Positions 9,944-19,216 of a stretch of DNA of 64,000 nucleotides are shown here, one piece after another. Under the pieces are notes generated by a model. It searched no databases, was not told the origin of the DNA, and was given only the letters and a program-made list of their open reading frames with translations. This DNA is from Flaviramulus sp. BrNp1-15 (GTDB lineage: Bacteria; Bacteroidota; Bacteroidia; Flavobacteriales; Flavobacteriaceae), in contig NZ_CP092099.1 of assembly GCF_022259695.1 (NCBI RefSeq), forward strand, positions 3,370,001 to 3,434,000, given 5' to 3'. The number at the start of each line of letters is the position of its first letter. Positions within the stretch are counted from its first letter, which is position 1. The translations under genes and the position numbers were made by a program.

Positions 9944-9954
9944 AGAATAAATCT

Positions 9955-9990
9955 AAAAAAAATAGCCATCATAATGATGGCTATTTTAAA
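9955..9990 (-). terminator. Strong terminator after the leucine-rich-repeat gene
   Basis: A perfect inverted repeat AATAGCCATCA / TGATGGCTATT with a three-base loop, bordered by an A run on one side and T residues on the other. On the minus strand it ends the LRR gene transcript; it could also work in the opposite direction. Confidence 0.8.
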
Positions 9991-10010
9991 ATAAATTTAT
10001 AAAATTTAAA

Positions 10011-10850
10011 CTAATCCTTTTCTATATCCATTACAGCTGTAGAGTTTTGCATTTCAAATGCTCCTAACTTAGGTGCATTATTCCCAGAAACACTAATATA
10101 TTCCTGATTTAAGTTATTATCACTAACCATAACCGTAGTTAAGTTAGTTAAATTCATAAACTCTATTGGTAAATCTCCTGTGAATTGATTTGTTGATAAT
10201 AATAATTCCTCAAGATTTTTTAATTGTGCAATTTCAGTTGGTATTTCACCATCCATTTTGTTATCCATAAGACTTAGCTTTTGCAACTTAGTTAATGCAT
10301 AAATCTCATTTGGTATATGGCCTGTTAAAAAATTGCTTCCTAACAAAAGCTCTTTAAGATTTGTTAATCCCATTAATTCGTTAGGTATTTCTCCTGTAAA
10401 TTGATTACTGTATAGCTTTAATGATTCAAGCTTTTTTAATTCTCCTAATTCTGAAGGAATATGGCCTTCAAACTTATTCATAAATAATTCTAAAGCTGTT
10501 AGCTCTTTTAGATTTTTTAATGAATGAGGCAATGTACCTGTCAATTTATTGAAACCTAAGTTTATTATTCTTAAATACTTTAAATTCCCTATTTCTTGTG
10601 GTAGATTACCTTGAAGATTATTAAATTGAAGATTTACTTCTATAACCTTATCATTTTCTATTTTAACACCGTACCATGTATCTACAGATGTATTTAAATC
10701 CCATGTTGTATTCCACTCTGCTCCATTTGTAGCATTATATAATGCAATTAAAGCATTTTTTTCTGTAGAAGATATATTAGCGAAAGCGTAAACTGTTGTA
10801 AACAAACAAATTACTAAAAGTTTAAAAGATTTCATATTTTCTGGTAGCAT
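10011..10850 (-). CDS. Secreted leucine-rich-repeat protein
   Basis: 279 residues. A signal peptide is evident from the internal Met at residue 6 (MKSFKLLVICLFTTVYAFA), so translation may begin at 10835. An N-terminal cap (ALIALYNATNGAEWNTTW) is followed by about eight 23-24-residue repeats of the plant-type pattern L..L..L.L..N.LTG.IP.E, typical of extracellular LRR proteins of flavobacteria. There is no membrane anchor and no obvious C-terminal type IX sorting domain, as the protein ends soon after the last repeat. A role in binding proteins or surfaces is likely, but the partner is unknown. The upstream region carries two copies of GATGAAATGC on the plus strand. Confidence 0.85.
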   Translation of the reverse strand: MLPENMKSFKLLVICLFTTVYAFANISSTEKNALIALYNATNGAEWNTTWDLNTSVDTWYGVKIENDKVIEVNLQFNNLQGNLPQEIGNLKYLRIINLGFNKLTGTLPHSLKNLKELTALELFMNKFEGHIPSELGELKKLESLKLYSNQFTGEIPNELMGLTNLKELLLGSNFLTGHIPNEIYALTKLQKLSLMDNKMDGEIPTEIAQLKNLEELLLSTNQFTGDLPIEFMNLTNLTTVMVSDNNLNQEYISVSGNNAPKLGAFEMQNSTAVMDIEKD

Positions 10851-10904
10851 TTAGGTTATCTCTTACGAATATACACCTGAACAGGATTAATAACTATTTT
10901 TATC

Positions 10905-10948
10905 GATGAAATGCTTAAAATTTTAACAAATACCTATAGATGAAATGC
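10905..10948. repeat. Two copies of GATGAAATGC upstream of the LRR gene
   Basis: The ten-base word GATGAAATGC occurs at 10905-10914 and 10939-10948 in the 148-bp gap upstream of the LRR gene. The same word occurs upstream of the arginase-like gene (26446-26455), and the related ACATTTCATCG occurs upstream of gldK. It may be a regulator binding site. Confidence 0.4.
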
Positions 10949-10998
10949 ACTTTTAACCGTACAAAGCTGTTTATTTTGACTCTTTTTTTACTTATTAT

Positions 10999-12312
10999 TT
11001 AGAAGTCTATATTTAATATTTCTCCACTAATTTGAAGTAATTGTAATTCGGCTAATTTTGCAGCATATTTTGCTTGGTTTCTAGTTAATTCAGCATTTAG
11101 AAGATTTATTTGAGCTTGCCTAAACTCAATAGAATTTAACTGACCAAGCTTAAATTTTTCTTCTGTTCTATCAAAATTATTTTGTGAGGTTTTAATATTA
11201 TCTTCTTGTAGTTTGTATATGTTTAGCTTATTCTGATAATCATCCCATGCATTATTAAAATCGCGCTCTAAAGTGACTATAAACTCTTCCTTTTGAATAT
11301 TTTGAGCCTCTAAATTGATTTTAGCGTTTTTAACTCTTGTTATTGTATTTCCGCCATCAAATAAATTCCATCTTAAATTTAAACCTCCAGAAAAACCATC
11401 ATTTGTAGATACTGCCACAAATGATGCTGCATTATTGTTACTTTTATTCCATCCATAACTACCTGTTAAGCCAACAGTAGGTAGGTATGCCGATTTCTCA
11501 GACTTCACTATTAAATTATTAATGGCTATGTTTTTATCTATTTGCAGCAAAGCACTATTGTAAGATTTTGCTTTTTCTAAAAGTTCATCTTTATTCAGTA
11601 AAATTTTAAAATTAATTTCTGTATCAATATTAAAATCTTCAGATAAAGTATTGCCTAAAACAAGATTTAAATCTCTTTTAAAATTATTTAATTGCTGTTT
11701 AGAATTCATCAAACTAATGCTGTCGTTATTGATATCAACTTCAGCATTTAACACATCCAATTTTGTAGATTGACCATAATCAAATTGATATCCTGCACGA
11801 GTTAATCGTTCTTTAGAAATAGAAAATGTTTGATAAATAGCATTTGTATTTTCAGTAAGTTCTGCAACATTATAGTAAATAGTAAACAATTGTAAAACAG
11901 TATTTTCAATTGTTTCGCGAGCTTGCAACTCTGTTAACTGTTGCGTTTCTTTAAGTTGCTTATAGTTGTAAGCGCGACCTAAACCATCAAACAATGTATA
12001 ATTTAAATCTACTGATGCATTATATCTGGAGCTTTCAGCTCCATTTAAAGTAGTTACTCTACCATCTGAAAATTCTGCTTCTGTATTGTCTACATTATAA
12101 GTAGCACCAGCATTTCCAGTTAATGTTGGCAAATAGCCAGAATTTAAAATACTGGCATTATTTTTAGCAACTTCAACATTAGTATTTGCTAATTTAATTC
12201 CGTAATTATTTTCTAAAGCTAAACTCACCGCTTTGTTGGGTGTGAGTAATTCTTGCGCAATTAGTGATTGTGATATAAAAAAAATACTTAAAAAAATAAA
12301 TTTAATTTTCAT
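10999..12312 (-). CDS. TolC-family outer-membrane efflux channel
   Basis: 437 residues. A signal peptide (MKIKFIFLSIFFISQSLIAQ) is followed by two long repeats of helical and beta segments, each opening with a pattern such as TPNKAVSLALENN, typical of TolC/OEP proteins. It overlaps the RND pump gene by 11 bp and closes the three-gene efflux operon, so pump, adaptor and exit channel are made together. It may also serve the ABC exporter at the left end of the window, which lacks its own channel (inference). Confidence 0.92.
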   Translation of the reverse strand: MKIKFIFLSIFFISQSLIAQELLTPNKAVSLALENNYGIKLANTNVEVAKNNASILNSGYLPTLTGNAGATYNVDNTEAEFSDGRVTTLNGAESSRYNASVDLNYTLFDGLGRAYNYKQLKETQQLTELQARETIENTVLQLFTIYYNVAELTENTNAIYQTFSISKERLTRAGYQFDYGQSTKLDVLNAEVDINNDSISLMNSKQQLNNFKRDLNLVLGNTLSEDFNIDTEINFKILLNKDELLEKAKSYNSALLQIDKNIAINNLIVKSEKSAYLPTVGLTGSYGWNKSNNNAASFVAVSTNDGFSGGLNLRWNLFDGGNTITRVKNAKINLEAQNIQKEEFIVTLERDFNNAWDDYQNKLNIYKLQEDNIKTSQNNFDRTEEKFKLGQLNSIEFRQAQINLLNAELTRNQAKYAAKLAELQLLQISGEILNIDF

Positions 12313-15300
12313 GTTCTTCTTTTTGCTCTATAATAGCACGTTCAACTTCCTCTTTAGTAATCTTATTACCCGTTGCCAACCATTTTACATTCTTTTTTAT
12401 ACTGTTACTAAAAGACAAGAATAATGGTAAAGCTAATAATGTTAGTATGGTAGCATATGCAATACCAAATGAAATAGAAATAGCCATAGGTTTTAAAAAT
12501 TGTGCTTGTCTACTTTTTTCAAGTAATAAAGGAGCTAAACCTGCTATAGTAGTTAATGAGGTCAAGAAAATAGCTCTAAATCTAGATTTTCCAGCTTCAG
12601 TAAGTGCTAAATCAAAAGTCATCCCTTCTTTTAAATTGGAATTAAATTTGCCTATTAACACCAAACCGTCGTTAACCATAATTCCTATTAATGCAATAAT
12701 CCCTAAAAGCGATAGCGTGTTTAAAGGAAAATTAAATAACCAATGTCCCCAAGCAACTGCAGTCAAACTAAAAGGAACTAATATTATTAATAGTAATGGT
12801 TGACTATAACTTCTAAATGTAAATGCAATTACAATGTAGATAAGAAATAAAATTGGTATTCCTGCTTTTTTTAATGAACTTAATAATTTAGATGTCTCCC
12901 TATTTTGTCCTTCGAATGAAACTGAAATAGTTGGATATTTTGATTTAATTTCTGGAATAATATTCGCTTTAATATCATCAATAATATCTGTAGTACTTGT
13001 ATTAGGATCTTTTAAATCTGCAGACACTTGAATTTCTCGCTGACCTTCTAAATGGTTTATAGCAACATCTCCTCTTTCAATAGTATAATTTGCAATATCC
13101 TTAAGTGTTACACGCTCACCAGTTGGTGTAACTATGCGCATATCGTCTAGATTGTTAATAGATTCTCGATTCGCTCTATTATAACGCACCCAAACACGAA
13201 TTTCGTCTTGCCCACGTTGAAAACGCTGCGCTTGTGTTCCAAAAAAACCAGAGCGTACTTGTGTCATCACCGTTCTTAAATCTAACCCCAGCAAATAAGC
13301 GCTTTCTTTTAATTCTAAACGAATTTCTTTAATTCCTGCTGGATCATTATCTTCAATATCCTTTAACAATGGATTCGTTTGTAATACTTGTTTTAATTCT
13401 AACTTGGCAGCTTTTAGCTCATCAATATTATTACTCAATAAAGAAACAGAAACAGGGCTACCTCCAAAATTTCCACCAGAACCAAATATTAAGCGCTCTG
13501 TTCCTATAATTGGTCCAACAACATCACCTAATCTATTAGCCACTAATCGTGAATTAATCTCATCAGGCCTTTGTTCACCAGGTAACATATTTATCTGTAA
13601 TCGTGCACTAGAAGAGCTATTTAAGCTTAAAATTGTATTTTCAAAAAGCTGTTTCCCTGTACCTTTTAAATATTCTTCTGATAATTCTTTATTAACTATA
13701 TATGATTTTTGTTCAATCATAGAAATAATAGAATCAGTAACTTCTACATTCGTGCCATTTGGCATATCTAACTCTACAGAAACAGTGTCACTTGCTATAC
13801 TAGGAAATCTAGTTAACCCAATTATACCCCCTCCAATAGATCCAAAAGTGAGTATTAAAAGTGCTATAAAAATCCCTAAAGACAACATCTTAAATTTTAA
13901 AACAAAACTTAAAACAGGAGTATATATTTTGTCTCTTAAAAAAGCCATAAAATTATCACCTGCTTTATTTATAATTCGCATTTTGGCAAAGAATTGTTTC
14001 ATTTTAGAAGGGTTATCATCCAAAACAGGTTTTCTTAAAGCTTTAGAATGTGCTAAATGAGCTGGTAAAATAATTAAGGCTTCAACTAACGACACCACTA
14101 AAGTTAATATTACTATTACCGAAACTTCACTAAAAAACTCACCGATTCTACTATCTAAAAAGAGAAATAAAGAAAAGGCTAATAGGGTAGTTATGATTGC
14201 TGAAACTACTGGTGGAATAACTTCCATTGTACCATCTATAGCGGCTTGAATAGGTGTTTTACCTTTTTCGTAATGCTGATAGATGTTTTCGGCAATTACA
14301 ATACCATCATCTACCAAAATACCTATCACGATTATCATACCAAAAAGTGATAATACATTTATAGTCACATCAAATTGACCTGCAAAAATAAACATCCCTA
14401 AAAATGAAATAGGAAGACCAAAAGCAACCCAAAAAGCTAAGCGAGTATTAAGAAATAATGATAAGAAAAGAAGTACTAAAATTATTCCTGCAATTGCGTT
14501 TTTTATTAGTAATTCTGTACGCTGATTTAACGTAATTGATAAATCTCTAACAACATCAAGTCTAACATTATTATGACTTTGGTTATAACCTTCAATATAT
14601 TCTTTAACTTTATCTGCAGAAGAAATTAAGTCTTCATTATTTGTGCTTGTTACTGTAATATTAACTGCTAATTGCTCATTAAAATAGGTTGCGTTTGGTG
14701 TTTCCGAAAAACGATCTCGAACGATAGCTACATCTTTTAAACGTACTGTTTTCCCTTCATTTGTGGCTTTAATAATGACATTAGAAAGTTCATTTCCATA
14801 ATACGATCGATTGTTTGCACGTATTAAATACTCTTCTGCATCTGTTTTTATATTACCTCCAGTTACTAAAATATTTGATGCACTAACGGCTTGAGCAACA
14901 TCATTAAAACTAATATTATAAGCTAACAAACTTGTTTCATTAACCGCTATTTCAATTTCTTCTTCTGGATAACCTGAAACTTCAACTTGTGAAATACCGT
15001 CAATAGTTCTTAAATCATTCTCAATTTGTCTTCCTATCTGCTTTAAAGTAGCTAATGGTATGTTTTTTCCGCTTAAAGCGAAAGATATAGTTTGCCTTAC
15101 CTCTTCGCGCTTTGCAACAATAAGTGGTTCCATACCCGTTGGAAAAGAAGGCACTCTATCTACAGCATTTTTAACCTCTAAAAGCATGAAATCTATATTT
15201 TCACCTTTTTCAATTTCAACAGTTATAGTTCCGCTATTTTCACGGGATACTGAGGTTACTCTATCAACACCTTTTAATCCTTTAAGATTATCTTCTATTT

Positions 15301-15499
15301 TAAGAACAACACCTTCTTCTATTTCTTGCGGAGATGCGCCAGGATATACAACACTAATGTTGATGATTTTAGATTCTACTAACGGGAAAAATGATGATTT
15401 AAGCGATAAAACTCCAATAACACCAAATACAAAAAAGGCGATAATGAAGATATTTACAGCAACATGATATCTGATAAAATAACTGATTAATTTTCTCAT
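12302..15499 (-). CDS. RND efflux pump (AcrB/MdtB-like, HAE1 type)
   Basis: A 1065-residue inner-membrane pump with the RND plan: TM1 near residues 12-33, a large periplasmic loop, TM2-6 (around 335-480), a second loop and TM8-12 at the C-terminus. Conserved stretches include GASPQEIEEGV in the first porter domain, the helix-4 acidic pair in GILVDDGIVIAEN, and GIMVNDGLVLIGK in the second half. The pair of Asp in TM4 supports proton-driven transport. It shares one base with the adaptor gene (TAATG overlap) and overlaps the channel gene. The substrate range cannot be told from sequence; hydrophobic or amphiphilic compounds are usual for this class. Confidence 0.95.
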   Translation of the reverse strand: MRKLISYFIRYHVAVNIFIIAFFVFGVIGVLSLKSSFFPLVESKIINISVVYPGASPQEIEEGVVLKIEDNLKGLKGVDRVTSVSRENSGTITVEIEKGENIDFMLLEVKNAVDRVPSFPTGMEPLIVAKREEVRQTISFALSGKNIPLATLKQIGRQIENDLRTIDGISQVEVSGYPEEEIEIAVNETSLLAYNISFNDVAQAVSASNILVTGGNIKTDAEEYLIRANNRSYYGNELSNVIIKATNEGKTVRLKDVAIVRDRFSETPNATYFNEQLAVNITVTSTNNEDLISSADKVKEYIEGYNQSHNNVRLDVVRDLSITLNQRTELLIKNAIAGIILVLLFLSLFLNTRLAFWVAFGLPISFLGMFIFAGQFDVTINVLSLFGMIIVIGILVDDGIVIAENIYQHYEKGKTPIQAAIDGTMEVIPPVVSAIITTLLAFSLFLFLDSRIGEFFSEVSVIVILTLVVSLVEALIILPAHLAHSKALRKPVLDDNPSKMKQFFAKMRIINKAGDNFMAFLRDKIYTPVLSFVLKFKMLSLGIFIALLILTFGSIGGGIIGLTRFPSIASDTVSVELDMPNGTNVEVTDSIISMIEQKSYIVNKELSEEYLKGTGKQLFENTILSLNSSSSARLQINMLPGEQRPDEINSRLVANRLGDVVGPIIGTERLIFGSGGNFGGSPVSVSLLSNNIDELKAAKLELKQVLQTNPLLKDIEDNDPAGIKEIRLELKESAYLLGLDLRTVMTQVRSGFFGTQAQRFQRGQDEIRVWVRYNRANRESINNLDDMRIVTPTGERVTLKDIANYTIERGDVAINHLEGQREIQVSADLKDPNTSTTDIIDDIKANIIPEIKSKYPTISVSFEGQNRETSKLLSSLKKAGIPILFLIYIVIAFTFRSYSQPLLLIILVPFSLTAVAWGHWLFNFPLNTLSLLGIIALIGIMVNDGLVLIGKFNSNLKEGMTFDLALTEAGKSRFRAIFLTSLTTIAGLAPLLLEKSRQAQFLKPMAISISFGIAYATILTLLALPLFLSFSNSIKKNVKWLATGNKITKEEVERAIIEQKEEHEN

Positions 15500-16629
15500 T
15501 ATTTATCATTATTTTTAGTAGAATCCTCAAAAGGTTTTACCAACATACCTGCATAAGCTCCTGGTACTGGTTTTTCTAAAATAACTGTTCCGTTAGGCAC
15601 ATTTTTTAAAACTACTTTGGTATCTGAAAAATATACTGGTTTTACTGGTATAACATCTAACACACTATCTCGAACAATAAATATCTCTTCACTTTCTAGC
15701 AACAAATTACGATCTATCTCTATAGCATCTTGTTCTTCTTTGGCATTCAAATTAGCCTCTAAATACATGCCCTCTTTCAACTTATCATCTTTAACTTCAA
15801 TATAAGCTGTAATGGTTTGTGTTGTGGCATCTATACTTCCATTAACCCTAGATACTTTACCGTTGTAGGTTTCAGTTTTATCTAAATTAGTTAGGATAAC
15901 AGCTTCACCAACTTGTAATAATGTAGCATAAGATTTGCTCAAGGCTACTTCCATTTCGTAAATTGACGGATCAATAAATTCTCCTAATTTTTGTCCACTT
16001 CTAATCAAAGACCCTTCAGTAACTAAAGCTTCGGTTAAAATTCCAGTAAAAGGGGCGGTGATATTATATTTTGATAAGCGCTGTTCCAAATTTTTAACAT
16101 TATAATAGCTAGAAATTATACCACGTCCTGTAATGAAATAATTTTCTTTTTCAGAAGCCATTTCTGGCAACTTAGGTGTTGTTTTATTTAAATCAAAACC
16201 GTTAAGGTAGTTTTGCCATTTTGGGTAAACTTCTGGAAAATCTAGTCGTAAATCGGGCATAATTGCTGCAATTGCATTATATAAGCTGCTTTTTGAAGAT
16301 TGCACACTTGCGTAATACTCTGATGCATCAATTCTAATTAAGGATTGCCCTTTTCGGTATTTCTGACCTGGTTTAAAAAGAATATTTGAAGGCTTAAAAA
16401 CACCTTGAACTTCGGCATATAATTCTACTCTTTGTTTTGCAACTAAACTGCCATTTGCCGGAATTATAATTTTAACGGTTTGATTTAAAACCGTATCTGT
16501 AAATACCGTTTTAACAATTTTTTCTTTAACCGGTTTAGGCTTGTTTTTATTGGCAATAAGCTTTTTTGCAAATAAAAAAGAAAGTACTATTAGTAAAACT
16601 CCTATTACGGAAAGGATAATTTTGCGCAT
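15499..16629 (-). CDS. RND efflux periplasmic adaptor subunit
   Basis: 376 residues with an N-terminal membrane anchor (about 4-22), a lipoyl-like half motif (AEVQGVFKPSNILFKPGQ), a helical hairpin, the second half (ITAPFTGILTEALVTEGSLI) and beta-barrel and membrane-proximal domains. It is first in the adaptor-pump-channel operon and ends in a one-base overlap with the pump start. A TAATTTTG element on the minus strand at 16665-16658 lies about 30 bp upstream and may be its -7 promoter box. Confidence 0.92.
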   Translation of the reverse strand: MRKIILSVIGVLLIVLSFLFAKKLIANKNKPKPVKEKIVKTVFTDTVLNQTVKIIIPANGSLVAKQRVELYAEVQGVFKPSNILFKPGQKYRKGQSLIRIDASEYYASVQSSKSSLYNAIAAIMPDLRLDFPEVYPKWQNYLNGFDLNKTTPKLPEMASEKENYFITGRGIISSYYNVKNLEQRLSKYNITAPFTGILTEALVTEGSLIRSGQKLGEFIDPSIYEMEVALSKSYATLLQVGEAVILTNLDKTETYNGKVSRVNGSIDATTQTITAYIEVKDDKLKEGMYLEANLNAKEEQDAIEIDRNLLLESEEIFIVRDSVLDVIPVKPVYFSDTKVVLKNVPNGTVILEKPVPGAYAGMLVKPFEDSTKNNDK

Positions 16630-16657
16630 ACTGGGTTAGTTTAAGTATGTAAGACTA

Positions 16658-16665
16658 CAAAATTA
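16658..16665 (-). promoter_or_regulatory. Possible -7 box (TAATTTTG) of the RND operon
   Basis: The minus strand reads TAATTTTG, a full match to TAnnTTTG, placing a transcript start about 20 bases before the adaptor ATG. No clear TTG is found at the -33 distance, so support is moderate. Confidence 0.4.
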
Positions 16666-16707
16666 TTACTTAGTTTAACAGTTAAATGTTAAAAAAAGCC
16701 TAAAAAG

Positions 16708-18618
16708 CTAGTTTTCTAAAGCTTCAATCTCAAACTGAATGGATTCCCATTTTTCCATAAAATTTTGTAAATCAGTTTTCATTTTTTGATAATTATCAAA
16801 GAAGTTTGGTTTAGATGTCGCTTCTTCATAATTAATTTCTAACTCAAGATCAATAGCTTTTATATCTCGTTCTAACTGACTGATTTTTGACTCAACATTA
16901 CTCAGTTTATTGTTTAAAGATTTTACTTTTTTCTGGTCTTCGTAAGATTGCTGATTTTTTTCTTTAGGTGTTTCTTTAACTACAGTACGTTTTTCAACTT
17001 CTCGCAAGTTTTCAACTTTGCGTTGTTCTAAATAATAGTCTATATCACCTAAATATTCTTTAAGCTTATGGTCTTTAAATTCGTAAACTATATTGGTTAG
17101 TCCTTGTAGAAAATCACGATCATGGGATACTAAAATCAAAGTGCCTTCAAATCGTTTTAAAGCCTCTTTCAATACATTTTTAGACTTAATATCTAAGTGA
17201 TTTGTAGGCTCATCCATTATCAATACATTAAATGGCTGAAGCATTAATTTTGCTAATGCCAAACGGTTTCGCTCTCCTCCAGAAAGTACTCGTACATATT
17301 TTTCAACCTCATCGCCTCTAAACAAAAATGAACCTAAAATATCTCTTACTTTACTTCTATTAGTTTCGTTAGCAGCATCAATCATAGTATCTAAAACAGT
17401 TTTATTTCCATCAAGATACTCTGCTTGATTTTGAGCAAAGTAACCAATTTGCACATTGTGCCCCAACTTTAAATGCCCGTTGTATTTTATATCTCCTACA
17501 ATAATTTTTGCTAGTGTAGATTTACCTTGTCCGTTTTGACCAACAAAAGCGGTTTTACTATCGCGTTCTATAAGCAAGCTTATATTCTTTAAAACTTGGT
17601 TATCGCCATAGTTTTTCGAAACATTTTCAGCCTCCACAACTACTTTTCCTGGAGTAATAGACACTGGGAAATTAAGTGTCATTACAGAATTATCATCTTC
17701 ATCAACTTCTATTCTATCAATTTTATCCAACTTCTTTATAAGCGATTGCGCCATAGTTGCTTTTGATGCTTTGGCACGAAACTTTTCAATAAGCTTCTCG
17801 GTTTGCTCTATTTGTTTTTGTTGATTTTTTTGAGAAGCTAACTGCTGTGTTCTTAACTCTTCGCGTAAAACTAAATATTTTGAATATGGTTTAGGATAAT
17901 CGTAAATGCGACCTAAAGAAATTTCAATAGTTCTATTGGTTATATTATCTAGAAACATTTTATCATGAGATACAATAACTACTGCTCCAGAATAATTCTT
18001 TAAAAACCCTTCTAACCAAATAATAGATTCTATATCCAAATGGTTTGTAGGCTCATCAAGTAGTAAAATATCATTATTTTGAAGTAGTAATTTTGCTAGC
18101 TCAATACGCATGCGCCAACCACCAGAAAATGTATCGGTTAACTTCTCAAAATCTTTGCGTTGAAAACCTAAACCTTGAAGAATTTTTTCAGTATCACCTT
18201 GATAATTATAACCGCCTAATATCTCGTATTGATGTTGAAGTTCATTAATATCAACCATAAGTTGATGATACCCTTCACTTTCATAATCTGTACGTTCTGC
18301 CATTTGGGTATTTACAGCTTCCATTTTAGCCTCTAGAGCTTTAATTTCAGTAAAAGCTTCATATGCTTCTTCAAGTACTGTTCTGCCAAAAACAAAATCG
18401 ATATCCTGTTTTAAAAAACCTATTTTAAGTTCTTTATCTGTTGCAATTTGTCCTGTATCAGGCTCCATTTCTTTAGATAAAATCTTAAGCATTGTAGATT
18501 TACCTGCTCCATTTTTACCTATAAGTCCTATTCTATCTCCATTTCCTAATTTAAATGTGAGATCTTCAAAGAGGTATTCTCCTTGAAACGAAATTGATAG
18601 ATTATGAATATTCATCAT
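16708..18618 (-). CDS. ABC-F family ATPase (Uup/YdiF-like), ribosome-associated
   Basis: 636 residues with two ATPase domains in one chain and no membrane segment. Domain 1 has Walker A GKNGAGKS near 35-42, signature FSGGWRMR and Walker B LLLDEPTNHLD. Domain 2 has GQNGQGKST, LSGGERNR and LIMDEPTNHLD. The linker (about 240-320) is charged and helical as in the P-site tRNA interaction motif, and the C-terminal 90 residues form a Lys/Glu-rich coiled coil, pointing to the Uup/YfmR side of the family. ABC-F proteins act on the ribosome in translation quality control, or in antibiotic protection in some branches; nothing here indicates resistance. Met1-Met2 leaves the start ambiguous by one codon. 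Confidence 0.93.
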   Translation of the reverse strand: MMNIHNLSISFQGEYLFEDLTFKLGNGDRIGLIGKNGAGKSTMLKILSKEMEPDTGQIATDKELKIGFLKQDIDFVFGRTVLEEAYEAFTEIKALEAKMEAVNTQMAERTDYESEGYHQLMVDINELQHQYEILGGYNYQGDTEKILQGLGFQRKDFEKLTDTFSGGWRMRIELAKLLLQNNDILLLDEPTNHLDIESIIWLEGFLKNYSGAVVIVSHDKMFLDNITNRTIEISLGRIYDYPKPYSKYLVLREELRTQQLASQKNQQKQIEQTEKLIEKFRAKASKATMAQSLIKKLDKIDRIEVDEDDNSVMTLNFPVSITPGKVVVEAENVSKNYGDNQVLKNISLLIERDSKTAFVGQNGQGKSTLAKIIVGDIKYNGHLKLGHNVQIGYFAQNQAEYLDGNKTVLDTMIDAANETNRSKVRDILGSFLFRGDEVEKYVRVLSGGERNRLALAKLMLQPFNVLIMDEPTNHLDIKSKNVLKEALKRFEGTLILVSHDRDFLQGLTNIVYEFKDHKLKEYLGDIDYYLEQRKVENLREVEKRTVVKETPKEKNQQSYEDQKKVKSLNNKLSNVESKISQLERDIKAIDLELEINYEEATSKPNFFDNYQKMKTDLQNFMEKWESIQFEIEALEN

Positions 18619-18660
18619 AGAAATGTAACTTTTATCACAAAAGCATTACCTTTAAAAATG

Positions 18661-18668
18661 TACTTTTG
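18661..18668 (+). promoter_or_regulatory. -7 box (TACTTTTG) before the DUF983 gene
   Basis: TACTTTTG fits TAnnTTTG and lies 36 bp before the chosen start at 18704. A minus-strand TATTTTTG at 18693-18686 could serve the divergent ABC-F gene, so the 85-bp gap may hold two facing promoters. No clear -33 TTG was found for the plus-strand box. Confidence 0.45.
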
Positions 18669-18703
18669 TTTTGTAATTGCGCTTGCAAAAATACACAAAT
18701 ATT

Positions 18704-19087
18704 ATGTTTAAAAAAGGAACCAAGCTATATAGTATTTTAACAGGAACATGCCCTAAATGTCATGAAGAATCTATGTACACAAATAAAAACCCGTACAATT
18801 TATCTCAAGCATTAAGCATGCATGAAAAATGCTCTAACTGTGGAACAAAATATAAAATTGAACCATCGTTTTTCTATGGTTCTATGTATGTAAGTTATGC
18901 AGTTGGAATAGCATTTGCCGTGGCAGCTTTTGTTATAGCCTATTTTGTTTTTAATGCAGGATTGAACATGATGTTTTTATCAATAATAGGTACATTAGTT
19001 GTTTTTATGCCTATTATTTTAAGGTTATCCAGAAATATATGGATTAACCTTTTCATACATTACGATAAAACTTTAGCTAAAAAGTAA
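18704..19087 (+). CDS. DUF983 family membrane protein with zinc-ribbon motif
   Basis: About 127 residues from ATG at 18704 (MFKKGTKLYS); a TTG at 18677 would add nine residues but overlaps the likely promoter and is less convincing. Two CxxC pairs, CPKC at 16-19 and CSNC at 43-46, form a probable zinc ribbon. It is followed by PSFFYGSMYVSYAVG and two membrane helices. This is the standard DUF983 layout; the function is unknown. It is a single gene divergent from the ABC-F ATPase. Confidence 0.85.
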   Translation: MFKKGTKLYSILTGTCPKCHEESMYTNKNPYNLSQALSMHEKCSNCGTKYKIEPSFFYGSMYVSYAVGIAFAVAAFVIAYFVFNAGLNMMFLSIIGTLVVFMPIILRLSRNIWINLFIHYDKTLAKK

Positions 19088-19093
19088 TTATTT

Positions 19094-19200
19094 GGGAGCT
19101 ACCTAAAGGTCGGGCTTTACGTTATAATCTTTTTTGTCTTAACATTTCGACTGTGCTCAATGAGACAAAAAAGGATTTCCACTACAATCCCTAGCGCAAA
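19094..19200 (+). repeat. Flavobacterial intergenic repeat, copy 1
   Basis: About 107 bp of unusually GC-rich intergenic DNA. It has a left end AGGTCGGGCTTTACGTTATA and a right end GGATTTCCACTACAATCCCT. The perfect 11-bp arms CTTTTTTGTCT/AGACAAAAAAG enclose a segment whose reverse complement reads CATTGAGCACAGTCGAAATG. Its ends match the element at 63041-63195 in the opposite orientation. It sits between the DUF983 gene and the oxidoreductase gene, with no coding potential. Confidence 0.7.
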
Positions 19201-19216
19201 AAAAAGTAACTTGATT

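Noticed and set aside
13404-14060. 218-codon open frame antisense to the RND pump gene
   Set aside because: It is a shadow of a strongly supported pump gene; composition is unlike a real protein and there is no promoter or start signal.
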